Below are positions 34,109 through 43,102 of a DNA stretch of 64,000 bases, piece after piece. The DNA is taken from assembly GCF_002163835.1 (NCBI RefSeq), contig NZ_CP019331.1, positions 310,001 to 374,000 on the forward strand, written 5' to 3'. Positions within the stretch are counted from its first letter, which is position 1; each line of letters starts with the position of its first letter. A program made the translations under genes and the position numbers. The stretch is from Polaribacter sp. SA4-10. GTDB taxonomy: Bacteria; Bacteroidota; Bacteroidia; Flavobacteriales; Flavobacteriaceae. Below the pieces are notes generated by a model. It did not search any database and was not told the DNA's origin. It worked only from the letters and a program-made list of their open reading frames with translations.

Positions 34109-34924
34109 ATGCCTTTATTTAAAAGGAATATATTTGGTCAAATTTTATTTCTAAAAAAAATAATAATAAGAATTTTCGGACTTATTTCTCACAGTAGATA
34201 TCGTAAATTTAATAGTTTACAAATAGAAGGGTCAGAAATTTTAAGAAATTTACCAGATAGAAATGTTTTATTTATCTCTAATCATCAAACTTATTTTGCA
34301 GATGTAGCTGCAATGTTTCATGTCTTTAATGCTTCTTTAAAAGGTAGAGATGATAGCATTAAAAATGTTGGATATATTTGGAATCCTAAATTAAACATTT
34401 ACTTTGTTGCAGCAGGAGAAACGATGCGTGCTGGAATTTTACCTAAATTGATGGCTTATGGAGGCTCTGTTTCTATTGATAGAACCTGGAGAAGTGATGG
34501 TAAGAATGTAAACAGGCAGGTAAAAAATTCTGATATTTCTAATATAGGTAAAGCAATAAAAGATGGGTGGGTAATTACGTTTCCTCAGGGAACAACAACA
34601 CCTTTTAAACCAATTAGAAGAGGTACTGCTCATATTATAAAAACATATAAACCAGTTGTAGTACCTATTGTAATAGATGGCTTTAGGCGTTCTTTTGATA
34701 AAAAAGGATTAAATATTAAAAAACGAAATGTTTTACAATCTATGGTTATAAAAGAGCCTTTAGAAATTGATTATGAAAATGATGAAATTGCAGATATAAT
34801 TACAAAAATTGAATATGCGATTGAACAGCATCCTTCATTTTTAAAAGTGCTGTCTGTAAAACAAATTGAAGAATTAGCTAAAGAAGAAGAGGAACTTAAT
34901 AAAAAACGAGAGTTCTGGTCTTAA
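34109..34924 (+). CDS. Lysophospholipid acyltransferase (PlsC-like) with altered motifs
   Basis: The product has 271 residues. It belongs to the 1-acyl-glycerol-3-phosphate acyltransferase superfamily by overall layout: NHQTYFADVAAMFH (block I), SIDRTWRS (block II), FPQGTTTPFKPIRRGTAHI (block III) and VVVPIVIDGFRRSF (block IV). Two features deviate. Block I has five residues between His and Asp instead of the usual four, and block III reads FPQG where most have FPEG. I recall this form as conserved in flavobacterial homologues, so it is probably a distinct active subgroup and not a decayed gene. The acyl acceptor is unknown. Confidence 0.78.
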   Translation: MPLFKRNIFGQILFLKKIIIRIFGLISHSRYRKFNSLQIEGSEILRNLPDRNVLFISNHQTYFADVAAMFHVFNASLKGRDDSIKNVGYIWNPKLNIYFVAAGETMRAGILPKLMAYGGSVSIDRTWRSDGKNVNRQVKNSDISNIGKAIKDGWVITFPQGTTTPFKPIRRGTAHIIKTYKPVVVPIVIDGFRRSFDKKGLNIKKRNVLQSMVIKEPLEIDYENDEIADIITKIEYAIEQHPSFLKVLSVKQIEELAKEEEELNKKREFWS

Positions 34925-34927
34925 TAA

Positions 34928-35464
34928 TTATTTGATTTTAAATAAATTTATTTCAAGCCCAAAGAAGAGGCTAAATCTTATTTCTTTTTTACCATACATT
35001 TTTTCTAAATCTGTTCTTTCTGTAAATTGTACTATAGAACTTAATTTAATACGATTACCTAATTTATAAGCTAACTGTAAAGATCCCGAAAAGCTTAAAG
35101 TATTATTGTCATCTCTTGCAATATTTCCAATTCCTATTGCAGGAGTTAAATATAGCTTAGGGTCACTTAATTGGTTGTTAAAAGTGTAACCAAAAATAGC
35201 ACCATACCTTGTATATCCTTTTGCTATAAGAGCTCTTTCGTACTCCAAGCCAAATACGAAAAAGCCTAATTTTTTCTCTTTACTTTCATATTCTAACCTA
35301 GTAATAATATCTATAGTACCCGCTCTGTTTCCAAGGTTATCTCCAAAAGCCATTAACTTTAAATCTTGGTGAAAAGATACTTTAATAGCGTTTTGTGAAT
35401 AACATAAAATACTACCCATAAAAAATAGCAAGAAAAAATAAGGGAAATTTTTCTTTCTGATCAT
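34928..35464 (-). CDS. Small outer-membrane beta-barrel protein, unknown function
   Basis: The product has 178 residues with a signal peptide (FFLLFFMGSILCYSQ). Alternating hydrophobic strands separated by short turns follow, ending LFFGLEINLFKIK, with a hydrophobic penultimate pattern typical of 8-strand barrels. No closer family is recognised. It converges on the PlsC-like gene with a 3-base gap between stops. Confidence 0.6.
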   Translation of the reverse strand: MIRKKNFPYFFLLFFMGSILCYSQNAIKVSFHQDLKLMAFGDNLGNRAGTIDIITRLEYESKEKKLGFFVFGLEYERALIAKGYTRYGAIFGYTFNNQLSDPKLYLTPAIGIGNIARDDNNTLSFSGSLQLAYKLGNRIKLSSIVQFTERTDLEKMYGKKEIRFSLFFGLEINLFKIK

Positions 35465-35589
35465 AAAAAATAACTGATTGTAAATATTTCATAAATTTAG
35501 TGTTTTATAAGTATAAAAACAAGCTGTTAACACCCTGTTTTTTTAACCATTAAAATAAAAAGCTACTGAAAATTAATTTTTTCTATCTT

Positions 35590-36023
35590 TTTTTTTTTGC
35601 ATATCGACAGCCAATATATAAATGTATAAAAATTACTAGACCAAGTCTGTCTTAAAGCAGTACTTAAATTATATTTTTGATAAGAATGGTGTACAATATG
35701 ACTTGTTTAAAATAACCTACTTTCATATCGTACTCTATGATTCCAATAATATGCTAAATCTTCTGCAAAGAATAATAGAAACCAAGCCCGCCAAGAAAAA
35801 GGAATCTTAAAAAAAAGGATTAGTAGCATAAACTAAATAAAGAGAACTTAAAGTTAATCCTTCTGTTAGCAAACTTATAAACACGTTTCCAAGTCCTATA
35901 ATTATAGATATTGTAGCATCTTTTATATTTAGACTCTTTTATTTTTACTTTAACGGTAAGAATGATTTCAATGATACCTATGAGAATGAAAAAAGGAACG
36001 ACATAATGAATTAAATTAGGCAT
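35590..36023 (-). pseudogene. Decayed sterol desaturase / fatty acid hydroxylase family gene
   Basis: On the minus strand, MPNLIHYVVPFFILIGIIEI starts a membrane protein. The frame shifts near 35915, then reads TISIIIGLGNVFISLLTEGL. Further on come WRAWFLLFFAEDLAYYWNHR, a stop, and TSHIVHHSYQKYNLSTALRQ. These are the WNHR and HHSYQKYNLSTALRQTW di-iron histidine motifs of the sterol desaturase family. At least two frameshifts, one in-frame stop and loss of the C-terminal third show it is dead. An 11-base T run (35588-35598) marks the broken end. The 35465-35590 stretch before it shows nothing. Confidence 0.82.
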
Positions 36024-36125
36024 TTCTTGTCCTTGCTATGTTCTTTATTTTAGAGTTTCAAACTTAAATAAATTTATCTATACTTATTAGTCGTTATAAT
36101 ATAGTAATTTTATATAAAAACATTG

Positions 36126-36133
36126 TATATTTG
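36126..36133 (+). promoter_or_regulatory. -7 box of the rpsF-rpsR-rplI operon
   Basis: TATATTTG matches TAnnTTTG and lies 32 bases before the rpsF ATG. An A/T-rich leader follows. No clear -33 TTG is seen at the usual spacing. Confidence 0.6.
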
Positions 36134-36165
36134 CAGCCTTAAAAATAAACAATAAATATTTAATT

Positions 36166-36507
36166 ATGAATCATTACGAAACTGTTTTCATTTTGAATCC
36201 CGTTTTATCTGATACTCAGGTAAAGGAAACAGTACAAAAGTTTGAGGACTATTTGGTTTCTAGAGGTGCCGAAATGATTTCTAAAGAAGATTGGGGCTTA
36301 AAAAAATTAGCTTATCCAATACAAAAAAAGAAAAGTGGTTTTTATCACTTATTAGAGTACAAAGTTTCTGGACAAGAAATTACAGCATTTGAATTAGAAT
36401 TTAGAAGAGATGATAGCGTTATGCGTTATCTTTCTGTAAGACTAGATAAACATGCTGCAGCTTGGGCAGAAAAAAGAAGTGAACGTGTTAAATCTACTAA
36501 AAAATAA
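36166..36507 (+). CDS. rpsF: 30S ribosomal protein S6
   Basis: The product has 113 residues. It opens MNHYETVFILNPVLSDTQVK and contains GAEMISKEDWGLKKLAYPI and the RRDDSVMRYLSVRLDKH strand, all diagnostic for S6, which binds S18 on the 30S platform. It is the first gene of the operon, 3 bases before rpsR. Confidence 0.97.
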   Translation: MNHYETVFILNPVLSDTQVKETVQKFEDYLVSRGAEMISKEDWGLKKLAYPIQKKKSGFYHLLEYKVSGQEITAFELEFRRDDSVMRYLSVRLDKHAAAWAEKRSERVKSTKK

Positions 36508-36510
36508 GGT

Positions 36511-36813
36511 ATGGCATCAACAACAATAGAGCAACAATCTAAAGGTAGCAAGACCGGTGAAGTAAGATACTTAACTCCTCTTGATATAGACACAAAGAAA
36601 GAAGCAAAATACTGTAGATTTAAAAAGAAAGGTTTTAAATACATCGATTATAAAGATGCAGACTTCTTAATGTATTTAGTAAACGAACAAGGTAAAATTT
36701 TACCAAGACGTTTAACAGGAACTTCATTAAAATATCAACGTAAAGTTGCGCAAGCAATTAAAAGAGCGCGTCATTTAGCGTTAATGCCTTACGTTGGAGA
36801 TATGTTAAAATAA
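36511..36813 (+). CDS. rpsR: 30S ribosomal protein S18
   Basis: The product has 100 residues. [20 protein letters not shown] is followed by [20 protein letters not shown], and [15 protein letters not shown], the S18 signature. The N-terminal extension ([18 protein letters not shown]) is usual in Bacteroidota. It lies between rpsF and rplI in the standard operon. Confidence 0.97.
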   Translation: MASTTIEQQSKGSKTGEVRYLTPLDIDTKKEAKYCRFKKKGFKYIDYKDADFLMYLVNEQGKILPRRLTGTSLKYQRKVAQAIKRARHLALMPYVGDMLK

Positions 36814-36828
36814 TTTAGAGGTAGAGAT

Positions 36829-37275
36829 ATGGAATTGATATTAAAACAAGACGTAGATAATTTAGGATTTAAAGATGATGTTGTAGCTGTGAAAAACGGT
36901 TATGGTAGAAACTTTTTAATCCCTACAGGACAAGCAGTTTTAGCTACTTCATCTGCAAAGAAAGTTTTAGCAGAGAATTTAAAACAAAGAGCTTATAAAG
37001 AAGCTAAATTAATTGAAGATGCAAATGTGTTAGCAGAAGCAATTAAAGGATATGAAATTAAGATTACATCTAAAGTTGGTTCAGGAGACAAATTATTTGG
37101 TTCTGTAAACAACATAGATTTAGCTGTAGCTTTAGCAAAAGCAGGAACAGATTTAGATAAGAAATTTATCAAAGTTGTTGGTGGTTCTGTAAAAAGATTA
37201 GGTAAATATGAAGCAGCTGTTCGTTTACACAGAGCAGTAGTTGCAGATATTACTTTTGAAGTTGTTGCTGAATAA
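36829..37275 (+). CDS. rplI: 50S ribosomal protein L9
   Basis: The product has 148 residues. The N-terminal RNA-binding domain starts MELILKQDVDNLGFKDDVVA and contains GYGRNFLIPTGQA. A connecting helix leads to the C-terminal domain with KVGSGDKLFGSVNN. It is the last gene of the S6-S18-L9 operon, ended by a strong terminator. Confidence 0.97.
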   Translation: MELILKQDVDNLGFKDDVVAVKNGYGRNFLIPTGQAVLATSSAKKVLAENLKQRAYKEAKLIEDANVLAEAIKGYEIKITSKVGSGDKLFGSVNNIDLAVALAKAGTDLDKKFIKVVGGSVKRLGKYEAAVRLHRAVVADITFEVVAE

Positions 37276-37301
37276 ATAGTAAATAACTTTAATAATTTTA
37301 T

Positions 37302-37333
37302 AAAAAGCTCGTTAGAAATAACGAGCTTTTTTT
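37302..37333 (+). terminator. Terminator of the rpsF operon
   Basis: AAAAAGCTCGTTA (37302-37314), GAAA tetraloop, TAACGAGCTTTTT (37319-37331), with further T. A 13-bp perfect stem. Confidence 0.93.
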
Positions 37334-37347
37334 AGTTTTACACAATT

Positions 37348-37815
37348 ATGAAATATAGACAACTTACTAAAGAACAATTTGAAAATTTACACGAAGAATT
37401 TGCCCGCTTTTTAGCATCGCAAAGTATAGATGTAATAGAGTGGAAGCAGATTAAGGAAGAAAAACCTCAAGTAGCGGAAGAAGAAATGAATGTTTTTTCT
37501 GATGTTGTTTGGGATGATGTTATTACAAAAACACAATATATAGAACACTTTTCTGAAACTTCTGTAAACCTTTTTAAATGTAACGATGAAGAAATTCATA
37601 GAATAGCAATTAAAATAAATTGGGATATTAATCTTTTAAAACAAGAAGGTTTTGAGTGGTTAATGAAAAACCCAATGGACAATTCTGTAGATGTTTTTAA
37701 AGGTACTAAACCTTATCGTTCAGAAAGAAATACAGAGGTTTTTGATTTAATTGAAAAAGGAAGCGCTATCTCTAAAGGAGAAATTTTCGAGTATTTTAAC
37801 CAGCTAATTTCTTAA
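37348..37815 (+). CDS. Conserved hypothetical protein after rplI (DUF6495-like)
   Basis: The product has 155 residues, acidic and soluble, with no signal or membrane segment. The start MKYRQLTKEQFENLHEEFAR and the motifs IDVIEWKQIKEEKP and YRSERNTEVFDLIEKG are typical of a flavobacterial family that follows rplI and that I recall as DUF6495. No catalytic motif is evident and function is unknown. A promoter is not obvious between the rplI terminator and its ATG. Confidence 0.7.
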   Translation: MKYRQLTKEQFENLHEEFARFLASQSIDVIEWKQIKEEKPQVAEEEMNVFSDVVWDDVITKTQYIEHFSETSVNLFKCNDEEIHRIAIKINWDINLLKQEGFEWLMKNPMDNSVDVFKGTKPYRSERNTEVFDLIEKGSAISKGEIFEYFNQLIS

Positions 37816-37961
37816 TATATTTAAGTTTTTGTCAAAACGCTTTGTCGACACTTTTGTGTATTTCGTCTTTATTTTACGTTTTTTTGTCATTTATAGCAAT
37901 TAATAGATTGTTTTTATTTTGTACTTTGCATACTAAATTTAATTTATAATACCCACATATA

Positions 37962-38375
37962 ATGCCTAAAAAACTTCGTATATTACTTATTGAGGATAAC
38001 TTAATAGAGATTATGAAAATGAAAAGAACTATTTCATTTTTAGAATTAGACCATTCAATACAAGAAGCAAAAAATGGAGTAGAAGCGTTAAAAATTTTAG
38101 AAGATAAAAGTAACTTACCTGATATTATTTTATTAGACTTAAACATGCCAAAGATTAGCGGCATAGAATTTTTAACTTTATTGAGAAATGATGAATACTT
38201 AAAACATATACCTACAATAATATTAACTACTTCTGATAATCAAAAAGATTTGTTTGAGTGTTATCGATTAGGTGCTTCAGGTTATATTTTAAAACCTTTA
38301 AAATATGAAGATTATGTTAATAAGATTAAAATTGTATTGGCCTATTGGAGCGTTAATGAATTAAAAGTACTATAA
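37962..38375 (+). CDS. Single-domain response regulator (first gene of H-NOX/FIST operon)
   Basis: The product has 137 residues, a lone CheY-like receiver. Acidic pocket: Glu11-Asp12 in LLIEDNLIEI. Phospho-acceptor: Asp59 in IILLDLNMP. Switch residue: Thr in IILTTSDNQ. Conserved Lys in YILKPLKYED. The helix after strand 1 (IEIMKMKRT) resembles receivers that pair with phytochrome-type or PAS kinases (Rcp1-like). It has no output domain, so it probably shuttles phosphate or acts by binding a partner. It is one base from the H-NOX gene. The -7 region TACTTTG at 37922 is the nearest promoter candidate, one base short of consensus. Confidence 0.88.
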   Translation: MPKKLRILLIEDNLIEIMKMKRTISFLELDHSIQEAKNGVEALKILEDKSNLPDIILLDLNMPKISGIEFLTLLRNDEYLKHIPTIILTTSDNQKDLFECYRLGASGYILKPLKYEDYVNKIKIVLAYWSVNELKVL

Positions 38376-38376
38376 A

Positions 38377-38916
38377 ATGAAAGGTATAATTTTTACGGAA
38401 TTTTTAGATTTAGTTGAAGAAAAATTTGGGTTAGAAATGGTAGATAAAATTATTACTCAATCTAAATTAAAGTCAGAAGGAGTATATACAGCTGTAGGTA
38501 CATATAGCTTTTCTGAAATGTTACAATTACTAGAAAACTTAAGTAATAATACAGGTGTCTCTATAGATCAATTACTATTAGTATATGCAGAACATTTCTT
38601 TTCTGTAATAGAAACAAACTACCCTGGTCTTTTGAATACCTATAATGACCCAATAGAGATGTTAGCATCTATTGAAGATCATATACATGTAGAAGTTCAG
38701 AAAATATATCCAGATGCAGAACTACCAACTTTTATTGTAGAAGAAAAAACTAAAAACTCTATCGTAATGATATACAAATCTAGTAGAGCAATGCATCATT
38801 TTGGATTAGGATTAATGAATAAAACCTTCGAACATTTTAATAGCACTGCCTCTATAGTTCTTGAAAAAATTAAAGAAGATGGTACAGAAGTGAGGTTTAT
38901 TGTAAATAAAAATTAA
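38377..38916 (+). CDS. H-NOX haem nitric-oxide sensor
   Basis: The product has 179 residues, a complete H-NOX domain. It begins MKGIIFTEFLDLVEEKFGLE. The proximal haem ligand lies in EDHIHVEVQKIYPDAELP (His104 by alignment with IHxEV; His102 is two residues away). The YxSxR haem-propionate clamp is Tyr133, Ser135 and Arg137 in MIYKSSRAMHHF. As in proteobacterial stand-alone H-NOX proteins, it should bind NO on ferrous haem and control a histidine kinase in the same operon. It is followed 13 bases later by such a kinase. NO selectivity is expected because no distal-pocket Tyr is apparent, but this is inference. Confidence 0.93.
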   Translation: MKGIIFTEFLDLVEEKFGLEMVDKIITQSKLKSEGVYTAVGTYSFSEMLQLLENLSNNTGVSIDQLLLVYAEHFFSVIETNYPGLLNTYNDPIEMLASIEDHIHVEVQKIYPDAELPTFIVEEKTKNSIVMIYKSSRAMHHFGLGLMNKTFEHFNSTASIVLEKIKEDGTEVRFIVNKN

Positions 38917-38929
38917 TTACCCAAAATTA

Positions 38930-40915
38930 ATGAGCCAAAATAAAGTAGACATATTAGAACGTGCTCTAAAACGTGAAAAAGCTGCTAGAAAATCTGCGGA
39001 AAAAATTCTTGAAGATAAATCTAGAAAATTATATCTTCTTTCTGAAGAATTAAAGGATACCAATAGTAAGTTAGAAGACTTACTAGATGAAAAATCTTCT
39101 ACTCTAAAAGGGATATTTGAAAACATTAATGATGCCTATTTAGTGATGGATTTGCATGGTAATGTTTTAAAAATGAATGAAGTTGCCATCAATCTTTTTG
39201 GATATAATATAGAAAATGAAAAATTTAATGTTACAGATATTATCTATAAAGATGATTTAGAATATGCTTATAATTCTTTTTCTCAATTAAATGAGCAAGG
39301 ATTTTTTAATGGGTATACAGCTAGAATTATTACTAAAAATAAACAGGTTAAATGGTTGCAAATAAATGGTACACTTATTTATGATAAAAATAAGAAGCCA
39401 ATAGCAGCTCAAGGTATTGTTAGAGATATCACCAAAGACAAAGAAGCTGGAGATTTACTTATGGAATCTAAAAACAGACTCTCTGCTCTTGTTTTAAATC
39501 TAAATAGTGGTGTTATTTTAGAAGACGAAAACAGAAAAATAGTTTTATCTAATACAAAATTTTGTGAATTATTAAATATTGATGCTCAACCTAATGATTT
39601 AATTGGGATGGATTGCAAACTTGCCTCAGAACAAAACAAAGTGCAATTTAAAGAGCCATTGTCTTTTGTAAAGAGAATAAATGAAATAGATGCGGCTAAA
39701 GTAGCCGTGTTTGGAGACCAGTTGGAGATGCTAGATGGTAAGGTGCTAGAAAGAAATTATATGCCAATAATAGTTGGAGGAAAATTAAATGGCTATTTAT
39801 GGACTTTTAGGGATATTTCTCTTGAAAAAAAATATAATTTAAGTCTAGAAGCACAAAAAGAAAAGTATAGTAGCATTATTGCTAATATGAATTTAGGATT
39901 GGTAGAAGTAAACAAAGAAAAAGAAATTTTGATGGTAAATCAAAGTTTTATAGAAATGTCTGGTTATAGTGAAAAAGAATTATTAGGTAAAATTGAAGGA
40001 GATTTTTTTTCATTAGAAAATGCTGTTAAAGTTAGTGAAAACGAACACTTTAGACGCCTTAAAGATGTATCTAGTTCATATGAATTAAAAATAAAAAACA
40101 AAAAAGGAAAAATTAGACATTGGCTTGTAAGTGGTGCTCCAAACTATGATTTATTTGGTAAAGTAATAGGTTCTATAGGAATACATTTAGACATTACTGA
40201 ACTTAAAAAGCTTCAACTACAGAAAGAAAATATTTTAAAAGAATTAGAAAATAGAAACAATGAATTGTCTGAATATGCACATATTGTTTCACATGACTTA
40301 AAATCACCTTTAAGAAGTATAGACGCATTAGTTTCATGGGTAAAAGCAGACAATGAGGGTAAAATTGATGAAGCAACACTTCAAAACTTAGGTCTAATAG
40401 AAACTACACTAGAAACAATGGAAAAGTTGATTTCTAACGTTTTAGAATATTCTAGTGCGGGTACAAATAAACATGAGGCTATAGATGTAGATTTAAATGA
40501 CACTTTAAGTAATTTAAAAAAGGTTTTATTTATTCCTAAGAATATATCTGTTAATGTATTAAAAAGTTTACCTATTATAAAAGGAGACCAAACTAAGTTT
40601 CAACAGTTGTTTCAAAACTTTATTAGTAATGCCATTAAGTTTTGTGATAAAGAAGTAGGGGTTGTAGATATAGATTATATAGATAATAAAACTTTTTATC
40701 AATTTTCTATAAAGGATAATGGTATTGGGATTGAAAAAAAATATCATGATAAAATTTTTAAAATATTTCATGCATTAGATAAAAGAGATGATTCTACGGG
40801 AATTGGCTTAGCCATTGTTAAGAAAATAATTACTTTATATGGAGGAGATATTTGGTTAGAAAGTGAGCCAAATAAAGGAACTACTTTCTATTTTACAATA
40901 AAAAAAATAAAATGA
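38930..40915 (+). CDS. PAS-domain sensor histidine kinase, probable H-NOX partner
   Basis: The protein has 661 residues and is soluble, with no membrane segments. An N-terminal coiled coil (ILERALKREKAARKSAEKIL, to about residue 60) is of the type seen in H-NOX-associated kinases. Three PAS-like domains follow (about 62-175, 180-300, 305-425). The HisKA has YAHIVSHDLKSPLRSI with phospho-His near residue 455. The HATPase has NAIKFCDKE (N box), DNGIGIEKKYHDKIF (G1) and STGIGLAIVKK (G2). Being cytoplasmic, it needs an internal sensor. The H-NOX protein encoded just upstream is the natural candidate. The ATGA overlap with the FIST gene shows translational coupling. Confidence 0.92.
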   Translation: MSQNKVDILERALKREKAARKSAEKILEDKSRKLYLLSEELKDTNSKLEDLLDEKSSTLKGIFENINDAYLVMDLHGNVLKMNEVAINLFGYNIENEKFNVTDIIYKDDLEYAYNSFSQLNEQGFFNGYTARIITKNKQVKWLQINGTLIYDKNKKPIAAQGIVRDITKDKEAGDLLMESKNRLSALVLNLNSGVILEDENRKIVLSNTKFCELLNIDAQPNDLIGMDCKLASEQNKVQFKEPLSFVKRINEIDAAKVAVFGDQLEMLDGKVLERNYMPIIVGGKLNGYLWTFRDISLEKKYNLSLEAQKEKYSSIIANMNLGLVEVNKEKEILMVNQSFIEMSGYSEKELLGKIEGDFFSLENAVKVSENEHFRRLKDVSSSYELKIKNKKGKIRHWLVSGAPNYDLFGKVIGSIGIHLDITELKKLQLQKENILKELENRNNELSEYAHIVSHDLKSPLRSIDALVSWVKADNEGKIDEATLQNLGLIETTLETMEKLISNVLEYSSAGTNKHEAIDVDLNDTLSNLKKVLFIPKNISVNVLKSLPIIKGDQTKFQQLFQNFISNAIKFCDKEVGVVDIDYIDNKTFYQFSIKDNGIGIEKKYHDKIFKIFHALDKRDDSTGIGLAIVKKIITLYGGDIWLESEPNKGTTFYFTIKKIK

Positions 40916-42057
40916 AAACGGTACAACTTAAAAGAAGTAAAAACTCAGGTTGGAAATATTTATCTAAAAAACTTAACTTAAAAAAACCTTTAGTTTTAGT
41001 TTTCGGAAATAGATTTTTATTGGAAGATGAAGCTATTTTTGAAGAAGTAAGAACACTTTTTAAAGAGGGGCATATTGTATTTGGCTCTTCTTCTGGAGAT
41101 ATTTCTTCAGAATCTGTTAATGATGATAGTATAACGATTACTGCAGTAGAATTTGAAAAAAGTAATTTTATAATCAAGACAGCTAATGTTTTAAAAGGAG
41201 CTTTAGAAGCTAAAATAGATAGTTTCTCTATTGGTAAAGAATTAATTAGTCAATTACCACAAGAAGGCTTAAAATATGTTTTTGTGCTTTCTGAAGGAAG
41301 TTTTGTAAACGGAAGTCAATTAACAAAAGGGATGAATGCTACAACTGATGATAATTTATTAATAACAGGTGCATTATGTGGGGATGCAGCAAGGTTTGAA
41401 AAAACCATTGCTTCTTATAATGAAAACCCAAAACCAGGAGAAATAGTTGCCATTGGTTTATATGGAGCATCTTTAGAAGTAACTTTTTCTATTAATGGAG
41501 GTTGGACACCTTTTGGGCCAGAAAGAATGGTTACAAAGTCTAAAGGAAATGTATTGTATGAATTAGATAATTTACCTGCTTTAGATTTATATAAGCAATA
41601 TTTAGGAGATAAAGCAAAAGAATTACCTAGTGCAGCATTATTGTATCCTTTAAAAGTGAAGTCTTCAAATGAAAAACAATCAATAGTTAGAACTATTTTA
41701 AACATAAATGAAGAAGATAATTCTATGATTTTGGCTGGAGATATTTTTGAAAACTCTGTAGTTCAATTAATGATGACGAATGTAGATAGTATTGTTAATG
41801 CAGCTGAAATTGCAGCACAAAATGCAGCAGAATCTAGAGTTGCTAAAGCAGAACTTGCCATTTTAGTAAGTTGTATTGGAAGAAAACTTGTGCTAGATCA
41901 AAGAGTAGAAGAAGAAGTAGAAGAAGTAATAGCGATTGTTGGAAATACAACAACAATAACGGGGTTATATTCTTATGGTGAAATTGCTCCTTTTATAGGA
42001 GAAAAAAGTTGTCAACTTCACAATCAAACAATGACCGTTACATTAATTAGCGAATAA
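40912..42057 (+). CDS. FIST-domain protein (NosP-type candidate NO/haem sensor)
   Basis: The product has 381 residues. FIST_N covers about residues 20-220 and includes FGSSSGDISSE, VLSEGSFVNGSQLTKGM and LITGALCGDAARF. FIST_C covers about 225-375, with WTPFGPERMVTK, LYELDNLPALDLYKQYLG, LAILVSCIGRKLVLDQR, ITGLYSYGEIAPF and CQLHNQTMTVT. Some FIST proteins (NosP) are haem-based NO sensors encoded beside histidine kinases. Location between two kinases and after an H-NOX gene supports that reading. Haem binding cannot be proved from sequence. It overlaps the kinase genes by 4 bases before and 1 base after. Confidence 0.9.
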   Translation: MKTVQLKRSKNSGWKYLSKKLNLKKPLVLVFGNRFLLEDEAIFEEVRTLFKEGHIVFGSSSGDISSESVNDDSITITAVEFEKSNFIIKTANVLKGALEAKIDSFSIGKELISQLPQEGLKYVFVLSEGSFVNGSQLTKGMNATTDDNLLITGALCGDAARFEKTIASYNENPKPGEIVAIGLYGASLEVTFSINGGWTPFGPERMVTKSKGNVLYELDNLPALDLYKQYLGDKAKELPSAALLYPLKVKSSNEKQSIVRTILNINEEDNSMILAGDIFENSVVQLMMTNVDSIVNAAEIAAQNAAESRVAKAELAILVSCIGRKLVLDQRVEEEVEEVIAIVGNTTTITGLYSYGEIAPFIGEKSCQLHNQTMTVTLISE

Positions 42058-43100
42058 TGAATTCTCTGTTAAAAAGACAAATAAGAAAGTTGCTACCTCA
42101 AGAGCTTCACTCTAATAAAGATTTAGAGAAGTTTTTAGATGCTATAGATAGATCTTATACTACTTCAGGAGAACAGTTTTTAATGCTACAAAGAGCAACA
42201 ACTATTAGCTCTGAAGAACTTTTTAACGCCAATAGAAAATTAAAGGAAGAATCAAATTCACAGAAAATAATAATTGACAAGCTTAGAGATTTAGTAGATA
42301 CTTTAAAGTTTTATGATTTAGAAGAGGACAATACAATTGAAAATTTTGATACTTTAAAATTGGTTGATTTTATTGATAATCAAACCAAAGAAATTATTAA
42401 AATAAATAAGCAAAAAGATACCCTTTTAAGAAATTTAAAACTTCAAAATCAAGAACTAAATGATTATACCCATATGGTTTCTCATGATTTAAAGTCGCCT
42501 ATACAAAGTATAGATTTTTTAACTACTTTGATTGAAGAAGATTATAAAGGTGTTTTAGACAGTACTTGTAAAGAACATTTACTACTTATTAGAGAAAATG
42601 TAGAAAAAATGGATACTTTAGTAAAAGGTATTTTAGAATATTCTACAATTGGTAAAGTTGAGAGAGAAAAGTATGATCTAAATTTAGAAGCTATTGTAAA
42701 TGAAATCTTGATTAATAGTAAGAAAACAAAAGATATAAAATATATTATTCCAAATAAGTTACCAATAATTAAAGGAAACCGTTCTAGAATAGAACAATTA
42801 TTTTCACAATTAATAGAGAATGCCATTAAATTTAATGATAAAGAAAAAGGTATTATAGAAATTGGTTTTACTGAAGAAACTAATTTCTGGAAATTTTATA
42901 TTAAAGATAACGGTAAAGGAATTGAGGAACAGTATTTTGATAAAATTTTTATTGCATTTCAAAAATTAGAAAATGATTATAAATCAACAGGAATAGGGTT
43001 AGCTATTGTTAAAAAAATAGTTGAATCATTTAAAGGGAAAATTTGGTTAGAATCTAAGTTAAATGTGGGGTCAACTTTTTACTTTAGCATAAAAAAATAA
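42057..43100 (+). CDS. Second soluble sensor histidine kinase, probable FIST partner
   Basis: The product has 347 residues. A helical N-terminal region (about 1-125, with a coiled coil at EELFNANRKLKEESNSQKII) has no PAS or membrane segment. The HisKA has YTHMVSHDLKSPIQSI, with the phospho-His near residue 142. The HATPase has NAIKFNDKEKG, DNGKGIEEQYFDKIF and STGIGLAIVKK. The kinase core resembles that of the neighbouring PAS kinase, suggesting duplication. The N-terminal layout matches kinases found beside FIST/NosP genes. It starts by TAATG overlap with the FIST gene, so the two are likely produced in fixed ratio. Confidence 0.9.
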   Translation: MNSLLKRQIRKLLPQELHSNKDLEKFLDAIDRSYTTSGEQFLMLQRATTISSEELFNANRKLKEESNSQKIIIDKLRDLVDTLKFYDLEEDNTIENFDTLKLVDFIDNQTKEIIKINKQKDTLLRNLKLQNQELNDYTHMVSHDLKSPIQSIDFLTTLIEEDYKGVLDSTCKEHLLLIRENVEKMDTLVKGILEYSTIGKVEREKYDLNLEAIVNEILINSKKTKDIKYIIPNKLPIIKGNRSRIEQLFSQLIENAIKFNDKEKGIIEIGFTEETNFWKFYIKDNGKGIEEQYFDKIFIAFQKLENDYKSTGIGLAIVKKIVESFKGKIWLESKLNVGSTFYFSIKK

Positions 43101-43102
43101 AT

